Assembly (NCBI RefSeq): GCF_034931405.1
Contig: NZ_JAYGHA010000010.1
Span: forward strand, 62,001-126,000
Reading direction: 5' to 3'
DNA length: 64,000 bases
From: RDYJ01 sp034931405
Lineage (GTDB): Bacteria; Cyanobacteriota; Cyanobacteriia; Cyanobacteriales; Nostocaceae
The notes beneath the pieces were generated by a model. It was not told the DNA's origin, did no database searches, and was given only the letters and a program-made list of their open reading frames with translations. Each line of letters starts with the position of its first letter. The first letter of the stretch is position 1. This document shows positions 1 through 7,980 of the stretch, in pieces. A program made the position numbers and the translations under genes.

Positions 1-188
1 ATTTATAAGTATTTCAGAACTCGCAAAACTGAACATCTGAGAAAATTTGAGCAAGTTATCAAGATTTCCTGACAGGAGAATTACAAATATTTGATGCTGT
101 TGTTTGCGGGTTGGAATTTGGGGTATTGACAAAAAAGATATTTTATGGTATTCAGCCTGGATTAGTAAAAAGAATAAATGGGAAGTAA
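1..188 (+). pseudogene. possible 3' end of a gene, frameshifted
   Basis: Frame 1 is open from the window edge to a TGA at 70-72. An overlapping frame then reads without stops to a TAA at 186-188 and encodes a plausible hydrophobic stretch (LTGELQIFDAVVCGLEFGVL). This pattern fits the tail of a gene carrying a frameshift, but the family is not recognised and the upstream part is outside the window. Chance open frames remain quite possible. Confidence 0.22.
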
Positions 189-224
189 CAATATTAACTA
201 TTTTCTATTTTCAGTGAATGAGAA

Positions 225-330
225 TGAGAAAAGCGTTAGCGAGGCTTACCGTTCGCGTAGCGTGCCGAAGGCATAGGTATCGCTTTTTTGATGTGAAGGT
301 GGCTAGAGGCTAGAGAGCGATCGCTCCGTA
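225..330. repeat. palindromic interspersed repeats with HIP1 site
   Basis: The stretch carries the GCGTTAGCG / TTCGCGTAGCG / GAAGGCAT type of degenerate palindromic repeat common in Nostocales intergenic DNA. It is followed by a GTGGCTAGAGGCTAGAGAGCG unit that ends in the HIP1 octamer GCGATCGC. The second unit recurs almost exactly at 940-977, on the other side of the antitoxin/toxin pair. The rest of 189-484 is AT-rich with no recognisable gene. Confidence 0.6.
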
Positions 331-484
331 GGAATCGCACTCACTCCATAATCTCAGATATAAAACTTAGCCATGCAGTTTAGCAATATTAAATCCTGAT
401 TGAGTAAAAAACAGATTACAGATATTGACGTTATAATTTTCTTAAATCAAAATTAGTTAAACAATTAAAAAGCAGCTAGAAATT

Positions 485-727
485 ATGAAAGCCTTAGAAG
501 TTACTGGAAAAATACATGAAGGACAATTAACCTTAGATTATCCTTTAGAAATTGATAATATTAATGCTGTTAAAGTAATTATTCTTTTACCAGAAGCAGA
601 TGATTATGATCTTGATGATACTCCCATTGAAGAAATAAAAGAGAGTTTAACTAGGGCTTTTGAGGAAGTAAAATCTGGTAAAGCTAGACCTATTTCTGAA
701 TTATGGGAGAGAATTGAAAGTGAATGA
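485..727 (+). CDS. RelN-like type II antitoxin
   Basis: This 80-residue acidic protein resembles the small antitoxins (RelN-type) that precede RelE/ParE toxins in cyanobacteria: an N-terminal strand pattern (MKALEVTGKIHEGQLTL), an Ile/Val-rich core and an acidic helical tail ending ELWERIESE. Such antitoxins bind and neutralise the toxin and usually repress their own promoter. The next frame starts at a GTG at 720 that overlaps this stop codon, the usual arrangement of an antitoxin-toxin operon. That downstream toxin is broken here, so the antitoxin is probably an orphan. Family assignment rests on sequence style and context. Confidence 0.6.
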   Translation: MKALEVTGKIHEGQLTLDYPLEIDNINAVKVIILLPEADDYDLDDTPIEEIKESLTRAFEEVKSGKARPISELWERIESE

Positions 728-944
728 TATAGATGATATCTCAGTTAAATTTTCTCCTGAATTTGAAAAACAATTGTATAAGTTATCAAAACGATATCGT
801 AAAATTCGTGATGATATTGAACCTGTTATTTTACATTTGCAGGAAGGAGAAATAATAGGCGATGCCTACGGCGAGCGCAGCTAACGCTTGGTAGGGTTAG
901 GAGAGGAATATGAAGTTTATACAGAAAAGCGATCGCTCTTTTGA
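720..944 (+). pseudogene. RelE/ParE-like toxin, disrupted
   Basis: Starting at GTG 720, overlapping the antitoxin stop, the frame encodes VNDIDDISVKFSPEFEKQLY followed by a RelE-like helical segment (KLSKRYRKIRDDIEPVILHL). It then enters a palindromic repeat at about 858-890 that supplies an in-frame TAA at 882-884. Beyond the repeat the same frame resumes with VGLGEEYEVYTEK, the segment that normally follows in such toxins, and stops at TGA 942-944 in a second repeat. The conserved RelE C-terminal strands are absent. Toxin activity is therefore very unlikely. Confidence 0.6.
858..890. repeat. short palindromic repeat inserted in toxin gene
   Basis: A GC-rich unit (GGCGATGCCTACGGCGAGCG followed by CAGCTAACGCTT) matches the degenerate palindromic repeat family also visible near 225-285. 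It interrupts the AT-rich toxin gene while keeping the reading frame on both sides, and introduces the stop codon that truncates the product. Confidence 0.6.
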
Positions 945-977
945 AGTCAACGTGGCTAGAGGCTGGAGAGCGATCGC
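940..977. repeat. HIP1-containing interspersed repeat, second copy
   Basis: A GTGGCTAGAGGCTGGAGAGCG unit ending in GCGATCGC nearly duplicates 294-327. The two copies bracket the antitoxin/toxin remnant in the same orientation, and this copy contributes the final stop of the broken toxin frame. Confidence 0.6.
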
Positions 978-1036
978 TGTAAGTCAATATTCAATTTTTG
1001 AAGATTAGCTAGAAACACGGTAAATTAAATTTCTAT

Positions 1037-1921
1037 CTAGCTAACCACAGATGATTTTTTGCGATTTTTGATGATTAAAGTTCCAGCAGCACCAACAACA
1101 AGTAAACCCAAGGTATTTGATGATTCTGGCACTTTTTTAGTTGTCTTTCCATAAATGAGAGACATGATGTCATTACCACATTCAGGAGACCATAAAGCAG
1201 TAAATTGACCGTCAGGAAGTAAAGAAGAATCAAAACCAACTGCTATAGTGTTGTAACCTTCCCGTCCAATGAAACTAGAATCATAACCAAGATTTTGCAA
1301 AGCATTAGCATCCAAAAGATTGATATTGCCTTTCAAATCTCCAGAAGCAATAACATTGAGAATATGTTGACTAGAATCAATCTGAGAAGTATTTAATGCT
1401 AAATCTCCCATTGAGGGTGTTCCCCCGTTGTTTTGTACATGATTATGATATGCTCCTACATTTGCTAGAGCTAGTCCATTAGCTGTCGTCACAGATTTAG
1501 CAATAACATTCTCATAAAAACCTAAAGAACTAACTCCCGCTGCATTGTTCAAAACCAGGTGTATTGCTCTCAAATTACCCTTTTCACTGGCTACATTAAA
1601 ACTATCTGTAGTAGAGTTGATCAGAATATCACCTAAAGCTACGATACCATCATCAGCATAGGCAGAAGTAGTTCCTTCTAAGGGAAGTTTAGTTGAAATC
1701 ACAAAAATAGATTGACCATTTTGTTGACCATAAGCCATACCAGCAATTTCATATTTTGTGCCACCGACATCATTACCAGTAATACTATCAGTCAGAGAAT
1801 CAAAAGCATAATACCAGTTGTTATGTACAGTACCAGCGCGAACTGCTTTTACATTGAGAAGAGATAGAGTAAGTCCAGCTATAATTACACCTGTTGCTTT
1901 AAGAATAGTATTCATGTTCAT
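1037..1921 (-). CDS. PEP-CTERM sorted surface protein
   Basis: The protein begins with a signal peptide (MNMNTILKATGVIIAGLTLS, cleavage expected near VRAG). It ends with a PEP-CTERM sorting signal: the VPESS motif, a hydrophobic helix (TLGLLVVGAAGTLII) and a basic KNRKK tail. Exosortase recognises such signals and the protein goes to the cell surface or extracellular matrix. The middle is rich in Asn, Gly, Ser and Ala, without recognised catalytic residues; it may belong to a cyanobacterial exosortase-dependent surface family, but I cannot assign one. A longer frame starts at 1978, but those codons lie in a repeat, so the Met at 1921 (or at 1915, better spaced from a GAGG box) is preferred. 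Confidence 0.8.
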   Translation of the reverse strand: MNMNTILKATGVIIAGLTLSLLNVKAVRAGTVHNNWYYAFDSLTDSITGNDVGGTKYEIAGMAYGQQNGQSIFVISTKLPLEGTTSAYADDGIVALGDILINSTTDSFNVASEKGNLRAIHLVLNNAAGVSSLGFYENVIAKSVTTANGLALANVGAYHNHVQNNGGTPSMGDLALNTSQIDSSQHILNVIASGDLKGNINLLDANALQNLGYDSSFIGREGYNTIAVGFDSSLLPDGQFTALWSPECGNDIMSLIYGKTTKKVPESSNTLGLLVVGAAGTLIIKNRKKSSVVS

Positions 1922-1954
1922 GACCTCAATTTTGCTAATTACAGTTAAGAAAAC

Positions 1955-2033
1955 CGTAGGGTATATTAGGCTGAACACCGCAATGCACAGCAGGGGATCA
2001 AGATAATTTCTTACTTTGTTAACGCACCCTACG
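1955..2033. repeat. inverted repeat with CGTAGGGT ends
   Basis: CGTAGGGT at 1955-1962 is mirrored by ACCCTACG at 2026-2033. The interior (GTTAACGCACCCTACG) is typical of small foldback repeats scattered through cyanobacterial genomes. It lies in the leader of the PEP-CTERM gene and makes a spurious upstream extension of that reading frame. Confidence 0.5.
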
Positions 2034-2083
2034 ATTGTTGGATAATTTATTTTTTGGTTTTCTCTAAAGGGATCAGTAAAACC

Positions 2084-2263
2084 CTAACGTTTTCTATAAT
2101 TAGAACAATTGGCAGCCTCTTCACGAGTTTTGCAATGATTATTGAACATCATATTTTTGCCACACCAAGTACAGGTAGAGGCGGTGGGAGAAATTAAAAC
2201 GTCCTCTTGTGATGGTATTGTTGGAGATTCCGGTTTGGTCAGAAGTTCTACTTTCATCGTCAT
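2084..2263 (-). CDS. small Cys-rich protein (59 aa), unknown
   Basis: A clean 59-residue frame starts at ATG 2263, just after a good ribosome site (AAAGGAA), with a second in-frame Met two codons later. The N-terminal half is Ser/Thr/Pro-rich and acidic. The C-terminal half has CTWCGKNMMFNNHCKTREEA followed by a further Cys, so CxxC, HC and C could make a single zinc site or disulphides. No signal peptide is visible. It is divergently transcribed from the STAND ATPase gene at 2489, with 225 bp between starts. I do not recognise the family. Zinc-finger adaptor and modified-peptide precursor are both possible, without direct support. Confidence 0.6.
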   Translation of the reverse strand: MTMKVELLTKPESPTIPSQEDVLISPTASTCTWCGKNMMFNNHCKTREEAANCSNYRKR

Positions 2264-2488
2264 TTTCCTTTGTTGAATAGAGTAAAAGTGAATTAATTAC
2301 TCAGGTTTTTACTGTGTTATCACCCATAACAAGACTGTATTCAAATCTCAAAGCTTTGTCAGTAGGAAAAAGTAGGGAATTTGTATAAAAAAAATAGTGG
2401 GTAAAAGTAGGTTTTCGTTGGTTTTGTGGGTAAAAAATGCTAAATTTACTGAATATCCAATAAAAATGAACTTAAATTCTGCTACCTA

Positions 2489-4846
2489 ATGAATATTGAT
2501 GACGCTTTAAAATTTACTCAAAGTCTAATTGAAAACCACACTAAAAAACTTCTCAATGATTCACAGATGACTGTATTGAGAGGTTGTTTAGAAGGTAAAA
2601 GTTATAGAGAGATATACGATTTATACAAAATTAGCGAAGATTACAGTAAAGAAATCGGTTCTGATTTGTGGAAAATACTATCTGAGGTTTTGGGTGTAAA
2701 AGTTACCAAAAATAATCTCAGGAATGTAATAGAACAACATTTACCTTCTGAAAAACAGAAAATATCTGATTCTAAAATATTACCCAAATGTAATGATGAA
2801 TTACGTGATTTTGTCGGACGTGATGCAGCAATTAATGATATTAATGATCGCATTAATGAAGGCAAAAAAATCATCGTCATCAAAGCCGCAGGTGGAGTTG
2901 GTAAGTCAACTTTAGCCAAGCAATATCTATATCAAAACTTTGAGTTAGTTTTACCACTAGAAATGGCGAAAGATACAGAAAATATTACCGCTGTTGAAAG
3001 TGTAGTTGAAGAATGGCTAAAGCAACATTTTAAAGAAGAACCTGGAAGAGAATTTGGAATTACTTTATCAAGATTAAAAACACAATTACAAACTCGCAAA
3101 GTCGGAGTATTGATTGATAACTTAGAACCTGCACTAGATGAACGAGGGAGATTTGTTGAAAAACACAAAGGTTATGTAAGGTTATTGGGAATTTTGGCTG
3201 ATTCAAATGTGCAATCTGTCACTCTAGTTACCAGTAGAGAACGCTTATGTGATGACCGTGTGAATGGTATTTATCATTATCCTTTATCTATGTTGGATGT
3301 AACCGCATGGAAAGAATTTTTTACATCTCACAAAATTGAAATTGATACTCCTTCATTGGAAGCAATGTACAAAGTTTATGGGGGTAATGCAAAAGCAATG
3401 GATATCCTCTTGGGGGTAATAAGAGAAGATTATAAAGGGGATATAGCCGCTTATTGGCAAGAAAATTCTACTTTAGTAGAAACGGAATTAAAGAATTTAG
3501 TTAAAAGTCAATTTAAACGTTTAGAAACTTTAGATACAGAAGCATATAAACTACTTTGTCGGTTGGGATGTTTTCGTTATCAGGATGTACCCAGAGTTTC
3601 TATAGATGCGCTATTAGCTTTATTATGGGATGTTCCTCAAGAGAAGCGAAGAGATGTAATTAAAGCTTTGAAAAATCGGTGTTTAGTTGAATTTGAAAAG
3701 GGAGAATATTGGTTACATCCAGTAGTTAGAGAACAGGGGATAGAGAGATTGAAAGGAAGTGGAGAATGGGAAGAAGTAAATCGTAAAGCGGCTGAGTTTT
3801 GGACTGAGAGTGTGAAGAGTGTTGAAACTATAGAGGATGCACACAAAGCTTTTGAAGCTTATTATCAATTTTTAGAAATTAATGATTTTGATCGGTCTGC
3901 TGGAGTAATTGTAAAAGGACGATATAATAAATGGTCAGAAAGTGAACTTCTTGGTCGCTCTTTCTATAGACTTAATCTTTTAGATAAAATGATTCGATCT
4001 ATCAATTGGATAATTAATCAAGTTATTGATGAATATTATTTAAGTAGATGCTATAATATATTAGGGGATTTGTATTGGCTAACTGGCAAAATTCACAAAG
4101 CGATAGAATGCCATAAGAGTTCAGGATTTATAGCTATTAATTTTGTAAAATCTATCGATGTAAAAACAAAAGATATTGAATTAAGTTATAGTTGGGAAAC
4201 TCTGCGCCAATCTTATTTTTTAAACATGGGTCTTTGTAAAATAGATTTAGGAGATTTAGAAGCAGCAGAGATTTTTTTTCAAAAACTTAAATTAGCTTCA
4301 GAAATAGTGGATGTAAAAAAAAATACTGTTTGTGCTTACGTCGGTTTAGCATTTATTAATTCCTGCTTAGGATTTAAAGAAGAAGCTTTATTTTTCACCA
4401 AAAAAGCAGCTATTGAAAGGAAAATAAAATTAGGCACATGGACAACAGGATATAGATTAATTTTTTTAGGAATAACATATAAAAATTTAGAAAACTTTAC
4501 AAGTTCTTTTGAAATGTATATCAGAGCTATTGCCTACTCTGAAGAAAGTAACTATACTCAAGTCAAAGCAAAAGCACTTACTGGTTTAGCAGAACTATAT
4601 CGAATACAGGATGATTTTAAAAAAGCACTTTCCCATCATTCAGAATCAATAGAACTATTAGATAAAATTGGTGCTAAATATGATTTAGCAGAAGCATACT
4701 ACCAACTAGGTTTAACATATCAAAAAATGGGTGAAATCGAAAATAGCAACACCAACTTTAACGAAGGTATCCGACTATTTAACGAAATGGAAGCACCCAA
4801 GCAAGTTGAGAAAGTGGAAAAAGCCAAAAGAGGAAATATTGATTAA
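2489..4846 (+). CDS. STAND ATPase: HTH-like N-domain, NB-ARC, TPR repeats
   Basis: This 785-residue protein has three parts. Residues 1-85 form a helical domain like the N-terminal HTH-type domain of many cyanobacterial NB-ARC proteins. Residues about 105-400 are an NB-ARC/STAND ATPase with Walker A AAGGVGKST (133-141), Walker B VGVLIDN (205-211) and a TSRE sensor motif (248-251). From about residue 480 to the end are TPR-like helical pairs such as ALTGLAELYRIQDDFKKALS and EAYYQLGLTYQKMGEI. STAND ATPases oligomerise on ligand sensing and act in signalling, transcription control or antiphage defence. There is no fused nuclease, protease or membrane effector, so the output domain may be the N-terminus or a partner. 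Low GC and accessory surroundings suggest a flexible gene. Its last ~70 bp are duplicated at 5690. Confidence 0.85.
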   Translation: MNIDDALKFTQSLIENHTKKLLNDSQMTVLRGCLEGKSYREIYDLYKISEDYSKEIGSDLWKILSEVLGVKVTKNNLRNVIEQHLPSEKQKISDSKILPKCNDELRDFVGRDAAINDINDRINEGKKIIVIKAAGGVGKSTLAKQYLYQNFELVLPLEMAKDTENITAVESVVEEWLKQHFKEEPGREFGITLSRLKTQLQTRKVGVLIDNLEPALDERGRFVEKHKGYVRLLGILADSNVQSVTLVTSRERLCDDRVNGIYHYPLSMLDVTAWKEFFTSHKIEIDTPSLEAMYKVYGGNAKAMDILLGVIREDYKGDIAAYWQENSTLVETELKNLVKSQFKRLETLDTEAYKLLCRLGCFRYQDVPRVSIDALLALLWDVPQEKRRDVIKALKNRCLVEFEKGEYWLHPVVREQGIERLKGSGEWEEVNRKAAEFWTESVKSVETIEDAHKAFEAYYQFLEINDFDRSAGVIVKGRYNKWSESELLGRSFYRLNLLDKMIRSINWIINQVIDEYYLSRCYNILGDLYWLTGKIHKAIECHKSSGFIAINFVKSIDVKTKDIELSYSWETLRQSYFLNMGLCKIDLGDLEAAEIFFQKLKLASEIVDVKKNTVCAYVGLAFINSCLGFKEEALFFTKKAAIERKIKLGTWTTGYRLIFLGITYKNLENFTSSFEMYIRAIAYSEESNYTQVKAKALTGLAELYRIQDDFKKALSHHSESIELLDKIGAKYDLAEAYYQLGLTYQKMGEIENSNTNFNEGIRLFNEMEAPKQVEKVEKAKRGNID

Positions 4847-4853
4847 CCCAATG
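4784..4853 (+). repeat. direct repeat copy A (3' end of STAND gene)
   Basis: The final codons of the STAND gene and a few bases beyond, beginning GAAATGGAAGCACCCAAGC, are repeated with few differences at 5690-5763. The two copies flank the aspartic-protease gene pair. Both copies are followed by a GGTTTAGCAATGCTAAACC-type hairpin. Confidence 0.85.
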
Positions 4854-4884
4854 CAGATTAAAATCATGTATATGTATCGCATTT

Positions 4885-4913
4885 GTAAGGGTTTAGCAAT
4901 GCTAAACCCTTAC
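4885..4913 (+). terminator. hairpin after STAND gene, dispersed family
   Basis: A near-perfect stem (GTAAGGGTTTAGC / GCTAAACCCTTAC) follows the stop codon at a distance of about 40 bp. There is no strong T-run, so it could be a repeat or a transcript-end structure instead of a classical terminator. Relatives are at 5763-5794 and 32783-32809. Confidence 0.5.
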
Positions 4914-4957
4914 CCATAATGTTTTTACGATATATTTAATTTTCTCCAAGAGATTGC

Positions 4958-5326
4958 TCAAACTATTTCCAAACTTAAAACATCTGCGGACATATCCGCA
5001 ACTAATCGCATAATCTTCAACCATTGACTACCAAGTAAAACTTCTGTAATTTCCTCACCACCGTAAACCGGAATTTCCAACTCTCTTCCGTCAATGCGTA
5101 CCTTTCCTAAATAAATCCTAAAAGTCTTGATTCCCTGCGCTGTTTTTAATGGTCTTTCTCGCAAAAAACGCCAACCTAATGCTTCTAAATCTTGGGAATT
5201 AACAGCAAGTAGTTCTGTAAAACCAGTATCTAACATAGCGATTACTGGTAATTCTAAACCATCAGCAGTAATTAAATCAATTTCAAAAAAAAGCTCCCCA
5301 TCACTACCAAAACTACCTACAATCAT
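4958..5326 (-). CDS. retropepsin-like clan AA aspartic protease
   Basis: A 122-residue single-domain protein has the flap-and-active-site pattern of retropepsin-like proteases: AMLDTGFTELLAV with D33-T34-G35 as the catalytic triad, and a downstream LLGSQWL (about 96-102) matching the hydrophobic-hydrophobic-Gly element. Such proteins act as homodimers; substrates of the cyanobacterial small forms are unknown. There is no signal peptide, so it is cytosolic. Its start overlaps the stop of the upstream 105-residue gene by 4 bp, indicating translational coupling. The pair sits between two copies of the STAND gene tail. Activity is inferred from the motif only. Confidence 0.75.
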   Translation of the reverse strand: MIVGSFGSDGELFFEIDLITADGLELPVIAMLDTGFTELLAVNSQDLEALGWRFLRERPLKTAQGIKTFRIYLGKVRIDGRELEIPVYGGEEITEVLLGSQWLKIMRLVADMSADVLSLEIV

Positions 5327-5640
5327 ATTTTCCCAGCTACACCCGTTTCATTAATCAGAAAGATAAATGGTATAGCATTTGGATGTTTTTGCAAACACAT
5401 TTGAGTCACAACTTCTTCATTTTGATCAATAAAATAATCCCCACTTTCTGAATCAACTGCCATAAACCAGTTATAATGATTTTTAATCAATTCTGGCTGC
5501 AATCTTTCAAAAATCACTCTACAGCGTTGATGATGATTTTCTAAATTATCTCTATAAAGATGTTTCTGATCTTCTGTCCACTGAATTTCAGGAAATAATC
5601 TACCCCGACGTACTTTTTGATGAGATTGAGTTTCTATCAT
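5323..5640 (-). CDS. hypothetical protein coupled to aspartic protease
   Basis: This 105-residue soluble protein is rich in aromatic and charged residues (YRDNLENHHQRCRVIFERL, then NHYNWFMAVDSESGDYFIDQ) and has no signal peptide or membrane segment. The family is not recognised. Its stop overlaps the aspartic-protease start in an ATGA arrangement, so the two are probably co-translated and may be partners, as in two-component small modules. A regulatory or antitoxin-like role would be speculation. Confidence 0.6.
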   Translation of the reverse strand: MIETQSHQKVRRGRLFPEIQWTEDQKHLYRDNLENHHQRCRVIFERLQPELIKNHYNWFMAVDSESGDYFIDQNEEVVTQMCLQKHPNAIPFIFLINETGVAGKI

Positions 5641-5689
5641 ATTTTATAGCTCCTAGATATTTATATCATAAATCATCCAACTCTATCAA

Positions 5690-5763
5690 GAAATGGAAGC
5701 ACCCAAGCAAGTTGAGAAAGTGGAAAAAGCGAAAAGAGGAAATAAATATTGATTAACCAAATG
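5690..5763 (+). repeat. direct repeat copy B (orphan STAND 3' end)
   Basis: This is a second copy of the last ~20 codons of the STAND gene, detached from any gene. It is nearly identical to 4784-4853 but has a 4-bp insertion near the stop. It is the right boundary of the protease cassette. Confidence 0.85.
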
Positions 5764-5794
5764 TAGGGATTTAGCATTGCTAAACCCCTACTAC
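5763..5794. repeat. dispersed TTTAGCAATGCTAAA-type hairpin
   Basis: The stem GTAGGGATTTAGC / GCTAAACCCCTAC lies just after direct repeat copy B. It belongs to the same family as the hairpins at 4885 and 32783, so the duplication may have carried both gene tail and hairpin. Confidence 0.55.
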
Positions 5795-5800
5795 ATTCTT

Positions 5801-5827
5801 AATTACAAATTACAAATTACAAATTAC
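5801..5827. repeat. heptameric tandem repeat (ATTACAA)n
   Basis: Almost four tandem ATTACAA units run into, and overlap, the TAA stop codon of the universal stress protein gene (stop at 5824-5826). It is a short STRR. Confidence 0.7.
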
Positions 5828-6252
5828 TTACCCGGTTTCACCACCAATACTGAACAATTAGCCTCTTCCATTACTTGAGTGCTAACCGAACCCTGAACAA
5901 TTCTCTTCATCCCCGTTAAACCACGACTACCAATCACCACTAAGTCAGTTTTATAAATATTGGCTAGTCTAATAATTTCATCCGCAGGATCACCAGTTAC
6001 TAATTCTAACTCGCTTTTGACTGACAATTGTTCCTGGTATGATTGCAGCTGCTTTTCAATATGGAAATAAGCCGAATTTGGTGAGTCTGGATGAGGACGA
6101 TCAGCGGGTAATTCTATTTCTGACTCTGGAGTAGGAAATACATGACAAAAAATAACTTTGGTGTTTGACGACAGCACCAAATCACCTAAAGTCTGAATTA
6201 CTCGTTCAGCAATTTCCGAGCCATCCAGAGCTACTAAAATAGTTTTTAACAC
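5824..6252 (-). CDS. universal stress protein, UspA family
   Basis: This 142-residue cytosolic protein has the alpha/beta USP fold: an N-terminal strand ILVALDGSEIAERV, the VVIGSRGLTG segment, and the ATP-binding signature G-x2-G-x9-G-S at residues 108-122. It ends with the typical CSVLVVKP strand. ATP-binding USPs act as dimers in stress and survival responses, and no client is evident here. The start is GTG at 6252, preceded by GGAG at suitable spacing. It stands alone, on the same strand as hisD but about 170 bp from it. Confidence 0.9.
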   Translation of the reverse strand: MLKTILVALDGSEIAERVIQTLGDLVLSSNTKVIFCHVFPTPESEIELPADRPHPDSPNSAYFHIEKQLQSYQEQLSVKSELELVTGDPADEIIRLANIYKTDLVVIGSRGLTGMKRIVQGSVSTQVMEEANCSVLVVKPGK

Positions 6253-6426
6253 CGCTTTTGTCTCCTCAAGAGTAGACCCCTTAAATTATCACATCAGGAA
6301 TTGTATTGGCGTGAACACCAACAATTTCCCAAATGTGAGTTTTAGTTTGCTAAAGTCACAAACCTACTATTATTAACTATGGAGTAGCTGCTGTCAACCG
6401 CATTCAGGAAAAATAAGCATTCTAAA

Positions 6427-7728
6427 TTACTCTTCGTCCTCAACTCGCCTTCTTACTGAATCAGCATGGGAAGGCAAACCTTCAGCTTTAGCTAAAGTGT
6501 CAATTGCACCAGCCACTTTCCCCAGTGCAGTAGGTGAGTATTGGATAATACTAGAGTGTTTGAGGAAAGTTTCTACACCCAATGCAGAAGCATAACGGGC
6601 TGCACCGGAGGTAGGTAAGGTATGGTTAGGACCTGCCAAATAGTCTCCTACAGCTTCTGGTGTGGAATTACCCAGGAAAATAGCCCCAGCATGACGAATC
6701 TGAGAAATTAAAGCCCAAGGATCTTGAACTTCTAATTCTAGGTGTTCAGGAGCAAATTCATTTGAGAGTGCTGCTGCTGCTTCTAGAGATTCGACAACGA
6801 CAATTAAGCCGTAATGCGCGATCGCTTTTTCTGTGTCTATTCGTCTTGGGTGATCTACCAGTTGTCTATCTACAGCTACTTGGACTTTTTTCGCTAAACC
6901 CGCATCTGTGGTCAACAAAATCGCTGCCGCCATCGGATCATGTTCAGCCTGTGCTAACAAATCCGCAGCAACGTGGGCAGGATTAGCTGTTTCATCAGCA
7001 ATAATCAGCACTTCGCTAGGACCTGCTAAAGAATCAATCCCCACAGTGCCGTAAACTAGTTTTTTGGCTAAGGTGACATAAATGTTACCAGGTCCACTAA
7101 TCACGTTCACTTTAGGAATTGTTTCTGTCCCATAAGCTAAAGCAGCGATCGCTTGAGCGCCCCCAATGCGATAAATTTCTTCTACCCCAGCTTCCTGGGC
7201 AGCTACTAAGACTGCTGGATTAACTGCTTTACCTGCTCCTAGTGGTGTTACCATCACTACACGAGGTACACCTGCTACTTTAGCTGGTATAGCATTCATT
7301 AGCACTGTACTGGGATAGGAAGCCCGACCTCCAGGAACGTATAAACCTGCCCGATCTACAGGAGTATAACGTTTACCCAGTACCACTTCATCATCGCCAA
7401 AGTGTACCCAGCTTTTTGGGACTCGTTGACGGTGAAACGCTTCAATTTGGCGACAAGCCAGCTGAACAGATGCCAACAAATCCTTTGATACCTGTTGGTA
7501 AGCTGCATCCAGTTCTGAACCTGTCACCCTCAGTTCTTCGGCTTGCAAGGTTTGGTGGTCAAATTCGGCTGTGTAGTGCAGTACAGCTTTGTCGCCTTGG
7601 CGCTTGACTGCTTGCAAAACCTCCCGCACTGTTGCTTCTTTGTGAAGAACCTGTTCATCGTGGGTGCGTTCGCAGATACGTTGTAGTTCGGATTTAACGT
7701 CTGCCTGCTGAGTAATAATTCGCAGCAT
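6427..7728 (-). CDS. hisD: histidinol dehydrogenase
   Basis: HisD catalyses the last two steps of histidine synthesis, oxidising L-histidinol to L-histidine with two NAD+. The 433-residue length matches the family. Visible signatures are RAGLYVPGGRASYPSTVLMN (N-terminal third), NVISGPGNIYV, AGPSEVLIIAD, the QAEHD segment supplying Gln and His metal ligands, and EFAPEHLEL with the catalytic Glu-His. The start is ATG 7728. No other his gene is adjacent, as is usual in cyanobacteria where the pathway is dispersed. Confidence 0.97.
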   Translation of the reverse strand: MLRIITQQADVKSELQRICERTHDEQVLHKEATVREVLQAVKRQGDKAVLHYTAEFDHQTLQAEELRVTGSELDAAYQQVSKDLLASVQLACRQIEAFHRQRVPKSWVHFGDDEVVLGKRYTPVDRAGLYVPGGRASYPSTVLMNAIPAKVAGVPRVVMVTPLGAGKAVNPAVLVAAQEAGVEEIYRIGGAQAIAALAYGTETIPKVNVISGPGNIYVTLAKKLVYGTVGIDSLAGPSEVLIIADETANPAHVAADLLAQAEHDPMAAAILLTTDAGLAKKVQVAVDRQLVDHPRRIDTEKAIAHYGLIVVVESLEAAAALSNEFAPEHLELEVQDPWALISQIRHAGAIFLGNSTPEAVGDYLAGPNHTLPTSGAARYASALGVETFLKHSSIIQYSPTALGKVAGAIDTLAKAEGLPSHADSVRRRVEDEE

Positions 7729-7980
7729 GGAGTAAGGACAATGCCAAAATAAGAATGTTCCCGTTTGATCATTAGTTGGGCTTTTTACCCGCAGGATATC
7801 CAGCTTTCCCTAACTCTCTTCTCTAGCTTAACCTGCATTTTTTTGATACTCCCAGGATTGCCATAGATGATTTGCTCTCATCAGGAGGATTTATTGATTT
7901 CATCCCCACTAACTAGCAGGTCAGGTGCTGGTAGTTAATGCTTTGGCAACCTGGGTATTTTATGGCCAGCAATCTATTTT

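Noticed and set aside
1818..2006. 62-codon frame opposite the PEP-CTERM gene start
   Set aside because: Antisense to the signal-peptide region and extending into a repeat; no independent evidence.
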